From NCBI RefSeq assembly GCF_017357245.1, contig NZ_CP071614.1, positions 397,864-461,863 of the forward strand: a stretch of DNA of 64,000 nucleotides. Reading direction: 5' to 3'. Position 1 is the first letter of the stretch, and every line of letters begins with the position of its first letter. A program made the position numbers and the translations under genes. This DNA is from Rhizobium bangladeshense (GTDB taxonomy: Bacteria; Pseudomonadota; Alphaproteobacteria; Rhizobiales; Rhizobiaceae). Under the pieces are notes generated by a model. It was not told where the DNA came from and ran no database searches. It saw only the letters and a program-made list of their open reading frames with translations. Of this stretch, positions 1-9,637 are shown one piece after another.

Positions 1-1209
1 ATGGCGTTTGAAGAATGGCTCGAATATGCGCTCCTGCAAATCGGCGGGAATGCCCGGTCCCTCGTCGCTGACTTCGATCCAGTTGCGGCCGGCGGTCAGC
101 GAGATGGTGCCTTTCCTGCCGCCGTGATTGATCGCGTTCTGCAGGATATTCATCAGAGCCCGCTGCAGCGCCAGCGGATCGCCCTCGATCTCTCCGGCGT
201 GGTCGACATCGAACTGCACCGTATAGCCGGCGGCAAAGGCGAGCGGCGCCATTTCGATGATCACCTTCCGCGCCAGCTGGCCGAGATCGACTTTGGTAAA
301 TTGGGTCTTGCCCTGTTTCAGCCGCTGAAGATCGAGCATCTGTTCGGTGAGTATGGCAAGCCTGGCGGCATCTTCCAGCAGGTCGGTCTTGACTGGACCG
401 TGCGGCAGGGATCCAAGTCTCGTGTTCAGGATAGCGATCGGCGTGCGCAATTCATGGGCGGCGTCGGTCAGAAACCGTTCCTGCCGCTCATAGCCTTCGT
501 CGAGGCGGCCAAGCGCGCGGTTGACGGCGCGCACCAGCGGCGCAATTTCGTCCGGAATCTCGTCTGCCGAAAGCCGGCCGCCGCGCTGGCCGATATCGAT
601 CATATCGGCCTCGAGCGCGGCACGGTTGATCCCGACCAACGACCGTCGCACCACGATCGGCGTTGCGATCAGCGCGCCCAATGCCATCACGGCGACGATA
701 GGAATGACGAGCTTTGCAACGATGAGTGAGGCACCGAACAGGATGGATGTAAGGGGTATAGGACCGTCGGTGCCGGTCAGGAACTGCACCTCTCCCCAAT
801 CCATGGCGATCCATTTCATCCGGGCGGCCGGAGGTGCGTGATCGCTGAGATTCCCGCCGAACTCGGCCTCACCGATATGATCGAGCCTATTGCCGATGCC
901 GGCATATCCCTCCGGAACCCGGCCCTCGTTCAAGTTATGTCCCTGCCTGTCGCGAATGGTGAACCAGAGATCGGGCGCGTCCTTTCGAAGATGCCGCAGG
1001 TCCTCCGTCTCCCGTAGGCTCAGTTCTCCCGAAGGCTGCCGGAAGACGGCGCGGCGCAGGATATCGATCGTGCCCTCCGTTGATCTGAAATAGAATATCT
1101 TGCCCACCGAGATCAGTAGGATGACGACCAGAATCAGGACGACCGACTGCACCGCTAGAAGTCGCCAGAACAGGCGTTTGCGCAGCGAATAAGAGCATGA
1201 TTTGTTCAT
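1..1209 (-). CDS. Two-component sensor histidine kinase (3' end beyond window)
   Basis: Partial gene: 403 codons are visible and the stop lies left of position 1. I translated it from the minus strand. A membrane segment sits at about residues 18-40 and a second at about 157-184, with a periplasmic region between them. The dimerisation box contains FLTDAAHELRTP with the phospho-acceptor His at about residue 252. The N box is around residues 351-362 (ALMNILQNAINHGG), followed by the G1 motif DEGPGIP and an F box (FEPFF). This is a classical HATPase_c kinase that autophosphorylates and passes phosphate to the regulator encoded just upstream. Its ATG overlaps the regulator's stop codon (ATGA), so the two are translationally coupled. 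The sensed signal is unknown. Confidence 0.93.
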   Translation of the reverse strand, partial: MNKSCSYSLRKRLFWRLLAVQSVVLILVVILLISVGKIFYFRSTEGTIDILRRAVFRQPSGELSLRETEDLRHLRKDAPDLWFTIRDRQGHNLNEGRVPEGYAGIGNRLDHIGEAEFGGNLSDHAPPAARMKWIAMDWGEVQFLTGTDGPIPLTSILFGASLIVAKLVIPIVAVMALGALIATPIVVRRSLVGINRAALEADMIDIGQRGGRLSADEIPDEIAPLVRAVNRALGRLDEGYERQERFLTDAAHELRTPIAILNTRLGSLPHGPVKTDLLEDAARLAILTEQMLDLQRLKQGKTQFTKVDLGQLARKVIIEMAPLAFAAGYTVQFDVDHAGEIEGDPLALQRALMNILQNAINHGGRKGTISLTAGRNWIEVSDEGPGIPADLQERIFEPFFKRH

Positions 1210-1880
1210 GACGCTTCCCGCAGCAGATAACCTACGCCCCTGATGACGTTGATGACCACGCCGGCCTCCGACGCGGCCAGTTTGCGCCGCAATCGGGATA
1301 TGTGGGAATCGAGCGCGTTGGATTGGATTTCATCGTCGAAGCCGAAAACTGCTTCCATTAAGGTTGGCCGCGGGACCATGCGACCGGCCCGGCGCACGAG
1401 GCATTCGAGCACCAGTGCCTCCCGGCGCGGAATATTCAGCCGCCTGCCGGAAACGCTGACGTCGCAATAGGTCGGATCGAAGGAGAGCCGGCCGATTGAA
1501 ATCAGTGTCGGACGCAGGGTCTCCGATCGGCGCATGACGGCGCGCAGCCGCGCCAGGAGTTCGTCGAAGACGAAAGGCTTGGCGAGATAGTCGTCTGCGC
1601 CGGTTTCAAGCCCGGTGATCCTGTCAGGGACTTCTCCCTTTGCAGTGATGACGATGATCGGCAGGGTCAGCCCCCTTCTGCGGATCTTCGGAACGAGATC
1701 AAGGCCGTCGCCATCGGGCAGTTGCCGATCCAGGAGAAGGGCGTCATAAGCACCGTCGCCGATCACCAGCTCGGCGTCGCAGAGCGTCGAGACGTGGTCG
1801 ATCACCATGTCGTGTCTCGTCAGCGCGACCCTCAGCGCCGCGGCCATGCGAGGTTCATCCTCAATCAGCAATATGCGCAT
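1206..1880 (-). CDS. OmpR/PhoB-type response regulator
   Basis: The 224-aa protein starts MRILLIEDEP. The acidic pocket (EDEP near residue 8) and the phospho-acceptor Asp near residue 51 (LLLDRQLPDGDG) mark a receiver domain. A C-terminal winged helix of the Trans_reg_C type ends with SHISRLRRKL and VINVIRGVGYLL. I chose the ATG at 1880 because it gives the canonical receiver N-terminus; the reading frame is open further upstream, but that extension is unlike the family. It forms an operon with the downstream kinase through an ATGA overlap. It probably controls envelope or stress genes, but nothing here identifies its targets. Confidence 0.93.
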   Translation of the reverse strand: MRILLIEDEPRMAAALRVALTRHDMVIDHVSTLCDAELVIGDGAYDALLLDRQLPDGDGLDLVPKIRRRGLTLPIIVITAKGEVPDRITGLETGADDYLAKPFVFDELLARLRAVMRRSETLRPTLISIGRLSFDPTYCDVSVSGRRLNIPRREALVLECLVRRAGRMVPRPTLMEAVFGFDDEIQSNALDSHISRLRRKLAASEAGVVINVIRGVGYLLREAS

Positions 1881-1986
1881 TTCACATCCTGTCGGCGTCG
1901 ATCCATAGGTGGAACCATAGCACTTCCGGCGCGTCTGCGACGCGTCGAATGCCGGTTCGCTGATCGACGCGAAATCATGCCTGTCA

Positions 1987-2586
1987 TCATGCGCGGCGCT
2001 GCTCGATCTGGAGCAGGGGCTGGTATCGTCGGCTGATGCGATAGACTGCGGCGGGCGGCATGTTGCGCAACGTCCGACCGATTCGCGTGGCGACGAGACC
2101 GAGGGAGTCGAGGATTTCGGCCGGCACCGGGCACTTAGGCCCATAGGTGAACTGGTAAAAGGCACCGTACGGCCTGAGGTTGGAAAAACAGCCTTCGAGT
2201 AGCGCATAGACGTCGTCCGGCCTCATAGAGAGAAGCGGAAGCCCGCTGACAACGCTACCGAAAAAGCGTCCCGACAGCGCTCCCCTCCACATCTCCCGGA
2301 CATCGAGCTGCAGGACTTTGGCGCTGGGAAAGCGGCCTTGAAGCAAGGCGGCGAAATCCGCCTCGTATTCGACAAGCGTCAGATCGCTTTCGGCGATTCC
2401 TCGCTTGAGAAGCGCTCCGGTGAAGACGCCGGTGCCCGGGCCGAGTTCGAGAACCGGCCCGGTGGCGGGAGAAATTTCCTTGGTCATCAGGCCAGCAAGA
2501 CGGTCACCTGACGGCGTGATCGAGGCGATGCGCAGAGGTGCGCGAAGCCAGGCGAGAAGAAAGCGTCGTCTATCGAAACGTGACAT
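1987..2586 (-). CDS. SAM-dependent methyltransferase, phospholipid N-methyltransferase-like
   Basis: This 199-aa protein has a clear class I methyltransferase motif I, VLELGPGTGVFTGALL, preceded by MTKEISPATG. The acidic strand LTLVEYEADFA should bind the SAM ribose. The arrangement resembles rhizobial PmtA-type phosphatidylethanolamine N-methyltransferases, which make phosphatidylcholine, and also KsgA/Erm-like enzymes. The start at 2586 (MSRFDRRRF) is preceded by an AAGG-type ribosome binding site. An N-terminal helix rich in Arg and Leu may be a membrane anchor. It is transcribed away from the amine oxidase gene across a 154-bp gap. The substrate is inferred; another small methyltransferase role is possible. 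Confidence 0.72.
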   Translation of the reverse strand: MSRFDRRRFLLAWLRAPLRIASITPSGDRLAGLMTKEISPATGPVLELGPGTGVFTGALLKRGIAESDLTLVEYEADFAALLQGRFPSAKVLQLDVREMWRGALSGRFFGSVVSGLPLLSMRPDDVYALLEGCFSNLRPYGAFYQFTYGPKCPVPAEILDSLGLVATRIGRTLRNMPPAAVYRISRRYQPLLQIEQRRA

Positions 2587-2740
2587 GGAACCTTCACATT
2601 GGCTGTTGATCTCGCCTATGAAGCGGTCCAACATTGCAACAGTCTGTCGCGCTGCTGCACGAGGGCTAGACCTCCAGCTTTCCCCCCAGGCTCTCTGTCG
2701 ATTAAAGCCGTATGCACGATGAGCGGCCGAAGGAGAATGC

Positions 2741-4009
2741 ATGCACGCTGACACTAACAAGAATGCCGACCAGGACGTCGTCATCATCGGCGCCGGGGCC
2801 GCAGGCATTGCCGCCGGCCGCCGTCTGCAGGCAATCCGTCCCGATCTCTCCATCCTCCTGCTCGAAGCCGGAGATCGACTCGGCGGCAGAGCCTGGACAG
2901 TCGGGTTACCGGGCGGCGGTGATGTCGGGCTCGACCTTGGTTGCGGCTGGCTGCATGGCGCACGGACCAATGCCTGGACTGAAATAGCCAGCGAAGTCGG
3001 TTTGACGGTCGACCGCAGCCCGGCCCCCTGGAATGGCGGCCGGCAGCTTCAGAGGGATGCCGAGGATGTTCATGACGCTCAGGAAGCGATCGGCGCTTAC
3101 TTCGAACGCCTCGAAAGCCATGAAGGCAAAGATACCGACTTGGCTGCAAAGCTCGAGCCCGGCAATCGCTGGAACGGCCAGATCCGGGCGATCGGCACTT
3201 ACATCACCGGCGCAGAACTGGAGCGGTCTTCGATCGTCGACTTCAACAGATATGACCCCGGCCCCGGCCCGGACTGGCGGGTGCGTGAAGGCTATGGAGC
3301 CCTACTATCCCTCTTTGGCAGGCCGGTTCCGGCAAGGCTTGGCATTGAAGTCAGACGCATCGACCACCGTCATGCCGGCTATATCGGCATCGCGACCGAC
3401 CGAGGCGTGCTCCGGGCGCGCGCCGTCCTTTTGACCGTTTCGACCAACGTACTGGCCGCCGGCAGTATCGCCTTTGATCCTCCCCTGCCTGACAAGATCG
3501 AGGCAGCAGCTCGTTTGCCGCTGGGGCTTGCCGATAAGCTCTTCCTCAGCCTCGCCGATCCGGAGGTGCTGCCGGCCGATACGCATATGCTCGGCTCCGC
3601 CAGTCGCGGTGCGACCGGCACCTATCAGCTGCGGCCGTTCGGCGCTTCTGTCGTCGAGGCCTATTTTGCCGGCGATCTCGCGCATGATCTGGAGCGGGCG
3701 GGGGCGGAGGCTGCCCTTTCCTTCGCTGCGGATGAGCTGGCGGCACAATTTGGCACAGATATCCGCAAGCAGTTGTCGGTGGTGGCGATGTCGGCTTGGG
3801 CCGCGACGCCTCAGATCGGCGGTTCCTATTCCTATGCGGAACCGGGTGCCTCAGATCGGCGCGGCGTCCTCGCCGAACCGCATGATGAGCGGATTTTCTT
3901 TGCCGGCGAAGCCTGTTCGCGTTCACGTTATTCGACGGCGCATGGCGCCTACGAGAGCGGCGTCGTCGCAGCCGATCGGATCGCCCGCTCGCTGTCGAGA
4001 GATCGATAA
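2741..4009 (+). CDS. FAD-dependent amine oxidase (monoamine-oxidase-like)
   Basis: This 422-aa flavoprotein has the dinucleotide-binding motif GAGAAG at residues 17-22, followed by the ribose-binding Glu and the GG motif RLGGRAWT. The C-terminal flavin-closing motif FFAGEACSR and HGAYESGVVAA are typical of the monoamine oxidase/polyamine oxidase family, which oxidises amines to imines with oxygen as acceptor. The ATG at 2741 follows AAGGAG. No signal peptide is visible, so it should be cytoplasmic. The substrate cannot be read from sequence. A polyamine-type transporter lies 3.6 kb downstream, but the genes are not an operon. Confidence 0.87.
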   Translation: MHADTNKNADQDVVIIGAGAAGIAAGRRLQAIRPDLSILLLEAGDRLGGRAWTVGLPGGGDVGLDLGCGWLHGARTNAWTEIASEVGLTVDRSPAPWNGGRQLQRDAEDVHDAQEAIGAYFERLESHEGKDTDLAAKLEPGNRWNGQIRAIGTYITGAELERSSIVDFNRYDPGPGPDWRVREGYGALLSLFGRPVPARLGIEVRRIDHRHAGYIGIATDRGVLRARAVLLTVSTNVLAAGSIAFDPPLPDKIEAAARLPLGLADKLFLSLADPEVLPADTHMLGSASRGATGTYQLRPFGASVVEAYFAGDLAHDLERAGAEAALSFAADELAAQFGTDIRKQLSVVAMSAWAATPQIGGSYSYAEPGASDRRGVLAEPHDERIFFAGEACSRSRYSTAHGAYESGVVAADRIARSLSRDR

Positions 4010-4230
4010 CCGCCGACCCCGATGGCAGGCGGGAATATTTTTTCCCACTTGTCGCGCGGATGGTATTGGTTATTCTGCCCTCGCCCCCGTTCTACCCCAG
4101 CCTGGGGCGCTGTACCTCATCCAGCGGCAGAGGCCGCTTCAAGCACGATATTGTCATTGATGCGGGAGCCCCGGCTTCTACCCCGACGATTTTGGCCGTC
4201 CGCCGAGGGTCTCCGCATGAGGAGGAAGAC

Positions 4231-5262
4231 ATGGATTATCGCAAGCTCGGCCCTAGCGGGACCGTCGTTACGGCCTATTGCCTCGGCACGATGACCTTTG
4301 GCGCGGAGGCCGACGAAGCGGCCTCGCACAAGCTGCTCGACGATTATTTCGCCTGGGGCGGCAATTTCATCGATACGGCCGACGTCTACAGCGCCGGCAA
4401 GTCGGAAGAGATCATCGGACGCTGGCTGAAGGCGCGCCCGACTGAGGCCCGCCAGGCGATCGTCGCCACCAAGGGGCGTTTTCCGATGGGCAACGGACCC
4501 AACGATATCGGCCTGTCGCGGCGGCATCTCGGCCAGGCGCTCGACGACTCGCTGCGCCGCCTCGGCGTCGAGCAGATCGACCTCTACCAGATGCATGCCT
4601 GGGATGCGCTGACGCCGATCGAAGAGACGCTGCGCTTCCTCGACGATGCGGTTTCCTCCGGCAAGATCGGCTATTACGGCTTCTCCAACTATGTCGGCTG
4701 GCACATCGCCAAGGCTTCCGAGATCGCCAAGGCGCGCGGCTATACACGCCCGGTGACGCTGCAGCCGCAGTACAGTCTTTTGGCGCGCGACATCGAGCTC
4801 GAAATCGTCGCGGCCTGCCAGGATGCCGGTATGGGCCTGTTGCCCTGGTCGCCGCTCGGCGGCGGCTGGCTGACGGGCAAGTACAAGCGCGACGAGATGC
4901 CGACGGGCGCAACCCGCCTCGGCGAGAACCCCAATCGCGGCAGCGAATCCTATGCGCCGCGCAACGCGCAGGAACGCACCTGGGCGATCATTGGCGCGGT
5001 CGAGGAGATCGCCAAGGCGCGCGGCATCAGCATGGCGCAGGTGGCGCTCGCCTGGACGGCGGCACAGCCGGCCGTCACCTCGGTCATTCTCGGCGCCCGC
5101 ACCTCCGAACAGCTCGCCGACAACCTCGGCGCCATGAAGGTCGAGCTATCCAAGGAGGAAATGGCGAAGCTGAACGAGGTCAGCGCCCCTCAACCGATGG
5201 ACTATCCCTACGGCAAGGGCGGCACCAACCAGCGCCACCGCAAGATCGAAGGCGGCCGCTGA
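4231..5262 (+). CDS. Aldo/keto reductase
   Basis: This 343-aa NADPH-dependent oxidoreductase has a TIM-barrel fold. The catalytic tetrad is visible as Asp48, Tyr53, Lys81 and His122 (IDTADVY, ATKG, QMHAWD). The C-terminal coenzyme-binding region contains VILGARTSEQLADNLGA. The start at 4231 is chosen because a strong GGAGGA site lies just upstream (4221-4226); the open frame continues upstream but without a comparable site. It resembles the YajO/IolS-like subgroup that reduces sugar or aliphatic aldehydes. It is followed by a convergent LuxR gene. The physiological substrate is unknown. Confidence 0.9.
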   Translation: MDYRKLGPSGTVVTAYCLGTMTFGAEADEAASHKLLDDYFAWGGNFIDTADVYSAGKSEEIIGRWLKARPTEARQAIVATKGRFPMGNGPNDIGLSRRHLGQALDDSLRRLGVEQIDLYQMHAWDALTPIEETLRFLDDAVSSGKIGYYGFSNYVGWHIAKASEIAKARGYTRPVTLQPQYSLLARDIELEIVAACQDAGMGLLPWSPLGGGWLTGKYKRDEMPTGATRLGENPNRGSESYAPRNAQERTWAIIGAVEEIAKARGISMAQVALAWTAAQPAVTSVILGARTSEQLADNLGAMKVELSKEEMAKLNEVSAPQPMDYPYGKGGTNQRHRKIEGGR

Positions 5263-5332
5263 GCCCTGCGGCCGCAACTGAACGAAGCCTGTCTGCTTCA
5301 TGCCGAGGCGGACAGGTCGTCCGGGCCGAGGC

Positions 5333-6187
5333 TTATCGACTCGTGCTTTGGGCTGCTGGTCGGTCGCCCGTGCTGCCGATTGTCTTCAGGTAGATCGATA
5401 AAAGCTGCGTCTGCGAGGAGATGCCGAGCTTGCGGTAGACGTTGCGGCGATGGACCTTCACCGTGCCCGTCGAGATGTTGAGCCTGAGGCCGATCGATTC
5501 CGAGGAATGTCCCTGCAATACCAGATCGACGATCGCGGTTTCGCGGCTCGTCAACTTGAGGTCGCGCCAGACAGTGTCGGCCGGCTGCAGCGCCTGCGCC
5601 GCCGCACCGCTTTTCCTCCCCTTTCGCAAGCCAGCATCGCGTTGCGCGTCGAAGCGGGCGCCGAGCCCCGGCCAGAAATGCCGGACAAGGCTCGCCACCA
5701 AAGGTTCGGCCTTTTTCAGAAGCGCGAATTCAGCCGGCGGAAACGGGCCGGTCTTTTCCCGGCGCATCAGCGACAGCACGACGGTGATGTCGTCGTCGAG
5801 TGTCACGAAGAAGCCGATCTCCTCGGCAAGTCCCGTCTGGACATAGTAGCTCCGGTAATATTCGCTGGAGAAGAAGCGGTCGGGCGCCAGCTCGCGCATG
5901 CGGAAGACGCCCGGGCGGCGCGCGCGGGCGGTATGGTAAAACGGATCGAGCAGGTACGGACCGACCTGATAGAGGGTGACGAAAACGACGTTTTCGTCTG
6001 GGTCGAAGGTGCTGTAGAGATCGATCGGCCGCTCCTTGCCGCGATAGGCAAAAACCACGACATAATCGAAGCGCACCAGCGCCGCCATCATCCGGCGGAA
6101 CGTCTCTCCAAACTCCGCATCCGCCATGGCGGGCTTTCCGACGGTGACGTCGAAAGCCTGAAACAGCGCCTCGAGATCAATGCTCAT
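5333..6187 (-). CDS. LuxR-family transcriptional regulator
   Basis: This 284-aa protein carries a C-terminal LuxR/FixJ helix-turn-helix at about residues 215-275 (LTSRETAIVDLVLQGHSSESIGL..., then GTVKVHRRNVYRKLG). The N-terminal ~180 residues look like a GAF/PAS-like sensing domain; I see neither an acyl-homoserine-lactone signature nor a receiver domain. The ATG at 6187 follows GGGGAGG, whereas a TTG 15 bp upstream is less likely. It is divergent from the ABC transporter operon and separated by 193 bp, so it is the obvious candidate regulator of that operon. The ligand might be the transported compound (inference). Confidence 0.85.
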   Translation of the reverse strand: MSIDLEALFQAFDVTVGKPAMADAEFGETFRRMMAALVRFDYVVVFAYRGKERPIDLYSTFDPDENVVFVTLYQVGPYLLDPFYHTARARRPGVFRMRELAPDRFFSSEYYRSYYVQTGLAEEIGFFVTLDDDITVVLSLMRREKTGPFPPAEFALLKKAEPLVASLVRHFWPGLGARFDAQRDAGLRKGRKSGAAAQALQPADTVWRDLKLTSRETAIVDLVLQGHSSESIGLRLNISTGTVKVHRRNVYRKLGISSQTQLLSIYLKTIGSTGDRPAAQSTSR

Positions 6188-6277
6188 CGATAGCCTCCCC
6201 AAACCGTCTCAGCAGGAACACGCTAAGTTTCATATACACCTTCCACGAAGAGATGGGAGGCAGAATACCTCTTTCGG

Positions 6278-6287
6278 GGTATATACC
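6278..6287. promoter_or_regulatory. Palindrome in LuxR/ABC divergent promoter region
   Basis: GGTATATACC is a perfect 10-bp palindrome in the 193-bp divergent intergenic region. A second ATACC half-site occurs a few bases to its left, near 6265-6270. It is a plausible operator for the divergently encoded LuxR-type regulator. This is inference from position and symmetry only. Confidence 0.35.
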
Positions 6288-6380
6288 GCGCCGAGGGCCC
6301 GAGCTTACTCTTTCCCCAACGACGGTGGCAAAAAGGCAGCGCTAGACTGCCCAACCCAACCAACCGCAGGGAACAGACGC

Positions 6381-7505
6381 GTGGCATCCGCTTCGACGAA
6401 CGATATCGAATTCCGTTCGGTCACCAAGAATTATGGCGCGGTGACCGCCGTGAGCGACATAAACCTGAATGTACCGAAGGGCGCTTTCCTCGCGTTGCTC
6501 GGCCCTTCCGGCTGCGGCAAGACCACGTGTCTCCGCATGATCGGCGGCTTCGAGCAGCCGAGCGAGGGCGCCGTGCTGATCGACGGGCGGGAGATGAACG
6601 GCGTTCCGGCCTATCGCCGCCCCGTCAACATGGTCTTCCAGCATTATGCTCTGTTTCCGCATTTCAACGTCGAACAGAACGTCGCCTATGGCTTGCGGCA
6701 GATGCGGCCAAGGATTGCGGCGGCCGAGATCAATCGCCGCGCGGCAGAGGCGCTCGAGATGGTGCGGCTTGGCGGTTTCGCGAAGCGCCGCATCCACGAG
6801 ATGTCCGGCGGCCAGCAGCAGCGGGTGGCCTTGGCGCGCGCGATCGTCAACCGGCCTTCGGTGCTGCTGCTTGACGAGCCGCTGGCCGCGCTTGACAAGA
6901 AGCTGCGCTCGGCCATGCAGATCGAATTGCAGACGCTGCAGCGCGAGCTCGGCATCACCTTCGTGCTCGTCACCCATGATCAGGAAGAAGCGCTGTCGAT
7001 GGCGGACGTCGTCTGCGTCATGAGCGCCGGGCGCATTCGTCAGCTTGGCACGCCGCAGGAGGTCTACGACCGCCCGGCCGATCTTTTCGTCGCCGATTTC
7101 GTCGGTAAGACCAACCGGATCGGTGCAACGATGGAAGCCGGTGGCACGACGCTGCGCCTTGGCGACGGTTCGACGCTTGCAGCCATCGCCCGCCCTGGCC
7201 TTGCGACGGGCGACGTCATCGTTGCGATCCGTCCCGAGGCGATCCGGCTGACGCGGGCTGCGGATGGCAGCACGTCCTTTGCCGGCACGGTCACGCACCG
7301 CATCTTCCTCGGCTCCTCGGCCGAATATGCCGTCACTGTTCCGGGTCTCGGCGATTTCCTCGTCACCGCCGACCGGCGCGGCACGAATGAGAGCGATCTG
7401 GTTGAGCCAGGTGAAGCGGTCTTCCTCGGCTTCGATCCCGATATGGCCCACGTTTTTCCAGCAAAGGTTTCTTCACCCCAAGTTTCTTCAGCATCGAGTG
7501 CATAA
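6381..7505 (+). CDS. ABC transporter ATPase, spermidine/putrescine (PotA) type
   Basis: This 374-aa ATPase has Walker A GPSGCGKTT at residues 41-49, the Q-loop VFQHYALFPH, signature MSGGQQQRVALARA, Walker B LLLDEPLAALD and the switch His in VTHDQEEAL. The C-terminal ~100 residues form a TOBE domain typical of MalK/PotA-type importers. The start is the GTG at 6381 after GCAGGGAA; the open frame upstream covers the promoter region. It heads a five-gene operon with the binding protein, two permeases and an SDR. It energises uptake of a small cationic or compatible compound. Confidence 0.92.
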   Translation: MASASTNDIEFRSVTKNYGAVTAVSDINLNVPKGAFLALLGPSGCGKTTCLRMIGGFEQPSEGAVLIDGREMNGVPAYRRPVNMVFQHYALFPHFNVEQNVAYGLRQMRPRIAAAEINRRAAEALEMVRLGGFAKRRIHEMSGGQQQRVALARAIVNRPSVLLLDEPLAALDKKLRSAMQIELQTLQRELGITFVLVTHDQEEALSMADVVCVMSAGRIRQLGTPQEVYDRPADLFVADFVGKTNRIGATMEAGGTTLRLGDGSTLAAIARPGLATGDVIVAIRPEAIRLTRAADGSTSFAGTVTHRIFLGSSAEYAVTVPGLGDFLVTADRRGTNESDLVEPGEAVFLGFDPDMAHVFPAKVSSPQVSSASSA

Positions 7506-7527
7506 ACCAGAACAAGGGAACAGCATC

Positions 7528-8688
7528 ATGAGCAAGGACTACAAGGATAATCCGCCCATTACTCCTGAAGGCTTCATGGACGAGTTCATGCGCCTGAAGC
7601 GCGGCTCCGTTAGCCGCCGCCACTTCCTCGGCGTCACCGGCCTCGGGCTTGCGACCGCCGTGCTGTCGCGTTTCCCCGGTGCGCTGGCGACGCCCGCCTA
7701 TGCCGAGGACCTCGGCACCCAGATGTCGATCGCCACCTGGCCGAATTACCACGACCCTGCGACCTTCGAGAATTTCAAGGCGGCGACCGGCGTTGCCGTC
7801 GAGGTCAACGTCTTCGGCTCCAACGAGGAAATGCTGGCCAAGCTCCAGGCGGGCGCCTCCGGCTGGTCACTCTTCGTGCCGACCAACTACACGATCTCCA
7901 CCTACCATAAGCTCGGCCTGATCGACGAACTCGATCTCTCCAAGATCCCGAATTTCAGCCAGGCGACGGAAAATCCGCGCTTCACCAAGGAAGGCATGAT
8001 CGACGGCAAGACCTACGCCGTGCCGAAGAACTGGGGTACGACCGGGTTCTCGGTCAACACCGCGAAGATCAAGACCAAGCTTTCGAGCTGGAAGGACTTC
8101 TTTGACATCGCCCAGACGGAAGCCGACGGCCGCGCCATGGTGCACGACTATCAGTTGACGACGATCGGCAGCGCGCTGGTTTCGCTCGGATACGATTTCA
8201 ATTCGATCAAGGCGGACGAACTCGCCAAGGCCGAGGAACTGCTGATTAAAGTCAAACCGCACCTCTTCGCCATCAACAGCGACTACCAACCCGCCATGCG
8301 CGCCACCGATGCCTGGCTCACCATGTGCTGGACCAATGATGGGGCGCAGCTCAACCGTGACGTTCCCGAGATCGCCTATGTGCTTGGCACCGACGGAGGC
8401 GAGATTTGGACGGACTATTACGCCATCCCGAAGGACGCGCCGAACAAGGCGGCGGGTTACGCGCTGCTCAACTACCTCATGGATCCGGCCAATGCCGTCA
8501 AGGAACACGTCGCCAATGGGGCACCGACGACCGATAGCCGGATCATAGCACTGCTGCCGAAGGAGATCACAGCGAACAAGATCGTCTATCCGGACGAGGC
8601 GTCATTGACGCCGTTGGAATTCGGCGCGGCGGTGACGTTGACCGATCCCGGCCGGGCGGAGCTGATGGCGCGTTTCAAGTCGGCTTGA
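7528..8688 (+). CDS. Periplasmic substrate-binding protein, PotD type, Tat-exported
   Basis: This 386-aa extracellular solute-binding protein has a twin-arginine motif (SVSRRHFLG, about residues 28-36), a hydrophobic stretch and an AYA-E type cleavage site near residue 57. It is therefore probably exported folded by Tat, which is common for rhizobial PotD-like proteins. The mature part begins QMSIATWPNYHDP and has the type-2 periplasmic binding protein layout. An AAGGGAA site precedes the ATG at 7528. It delivers ligand to the two permeases encoded next. Polyamine or a related amine is likely from family, but not proven. Confidence 0.9.
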   Translation: MSKDYKDNPPITPEGFMDEFMRLKRGSVSRRHFLGVTGLGLATAVLSRFPGALATPAYAEDLGTQMSIATWPNYHDPATFENFKAATGVAVEVNVFGSNEEMLAKLQAGASGWSLFVPTNYTISTYHKLGLIDELDLSKIPNFSQATENPRFTKEGMIDGKTYAVPKNWGTTGFSVNTAKIKTKLSSWKDFFDIAQTEADGRAMVHDYQLTTIGSALVSLGYDFNSIKADELAKAEELLIKVKPHLFAINSDYQPAMRATDAWLTMCWTNDGAQLNRDVPEIAYVLGTDGGEIWTDYYAIPKDAPNKAAGYALLNYLMDPANAVKEHVANGAPTTDSRIIALLPKEITANKIVYPDEASLTPLEFGAAVTLTDPGRAELMARFKSA

Positions 8689-8770
8689 TCGCCGTTCCCA
8701 ACTCCGGCCCCGCCGCCTTGGCGCGAGGGGCCGGCCCCGTGCTGAAAATCGGCGGATAAAGAACCTTTCG

Positions 8771-9637
8771 ATGCCTTTTACTCCTGCCACCAATCGGCGC
8801 CTTGTCACTGCGGCTCTTGTCAGTCCGGCCAGCATCTGGCTGTTCGTGTTCCTGGTGCTGCCCTTCATCGCTATCATCGTCTTTGCCTTCGGCGAGCGGG
8901 CGCCCGAAGGTGGTTATCAGGCGGCTTTTACCTTTGCGCAGTTTGCCAATCTCGGTTCGCGCGCCGCAGCCTTCAAGAACACGCTGATCCTTGCGCCGAT
9001 CGGCGCCTTCGCCTGCCTGCTCGTCGCCTATCCGGTTGCTTATTACCTGGCCGTCAAGGCGAGCGCCAAATACCGGCTGCTGCTGGTCTCCCTCGTAGTC
9101 GTACCTTTCTGGACAAGCCTTCTCGTGCGCACCTACGCCTGGATGTACATCTTGGGCGCGCGCGGCATTCCGCATCTCTTGGAGATGGTCGGAATCGAAA
9201 ATGTCAGGCTGCTGAACACACCGGGCGCCGTGCTGCTCGGCATCGTCTACGGCTACCTGCCGCTGATGATCATGCCGATCTATGTCAGCCTCGAAAAGCT
9301 CGACCGCCGCCTTCTGGAGGCCTCCGCCGATCTCGGCGCGCGGCCGCTTTCGACCTTTTTCGGCATCACGCTGCCGCTGTCGCTTCCAGGCGTGATGACC
9401 GGCATCGCCCTCGTCACCATCCTGCTGCTCGGCGAATATTTGATCCCGCAGTTGCTTGGCGGCGGCAAAGTCTTCTTCATCGGCAATGCGCTGGTCGATC
9501 TCTTCCTGCAGTCGCGCAATTGGCCGTTCGGCTCTGCAATCGCCGTCACTCTCGTCGTTGTCGTCGTCATCGTGGTGTTGATCGCCATGCGCATTGCCTG
9601 GCGCGTTGCCGGTACCCGCCAAGTGGATCTCGTCTGA
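8771..9637 (+). CDS. ABC transporter permease, PotB type
   Basis: This 288-aa inner-membrane permease has six hydrophobic segments, beginning with SIWLFVFLVLPFIAIIVFAFG. The coupling EAA-like loop is at about residues 178-200 (LLEASADLGARPLSTFFGITLPLSLPG). The stop overlaps the start of the next permease (TGATG), showing translational coupling. It forms half of the transmembrane channel of the polyamine-type importer. Confidence 0.91.
   Translation: MPFTPATNRRLVTAALVSPASIWLFVFLVLPFIAIIVFAFGERAPEGGYQAAFTFAQFANLGSRAAAFKNTLILAPIGAFACLLVAYPVAYYLAVKASAKYRLLLVSLVVVPFWTSLLVRTYAWMYILGARGIPHLLEMVGIENVRLLNTPGAVLLGIVYGYLPLMIMPIYVSLEKLDRRLLEASADLGARPLSTFFGITLPLSLPGVMTGIALVTILLLGEYLIPQLLGGGKVFFIGNALVDLFLQSRNWPFGSAIAVTLVVVVVIVVLIAMRIAWRVAGTRQVDLV

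Noticed and set aside
1..729. 242-codon plus-strand frame at the window start
   Set aside because: Antisense to the histidine kinase, whose H, N and G boxes are clear on the minus strand.
4022..4230. Possible small gene upstream of the aldo/keto reductase
   Set aside because: Open frames there lack a ribosome site and family features; the reductase start has a strong site at 4221-4226.
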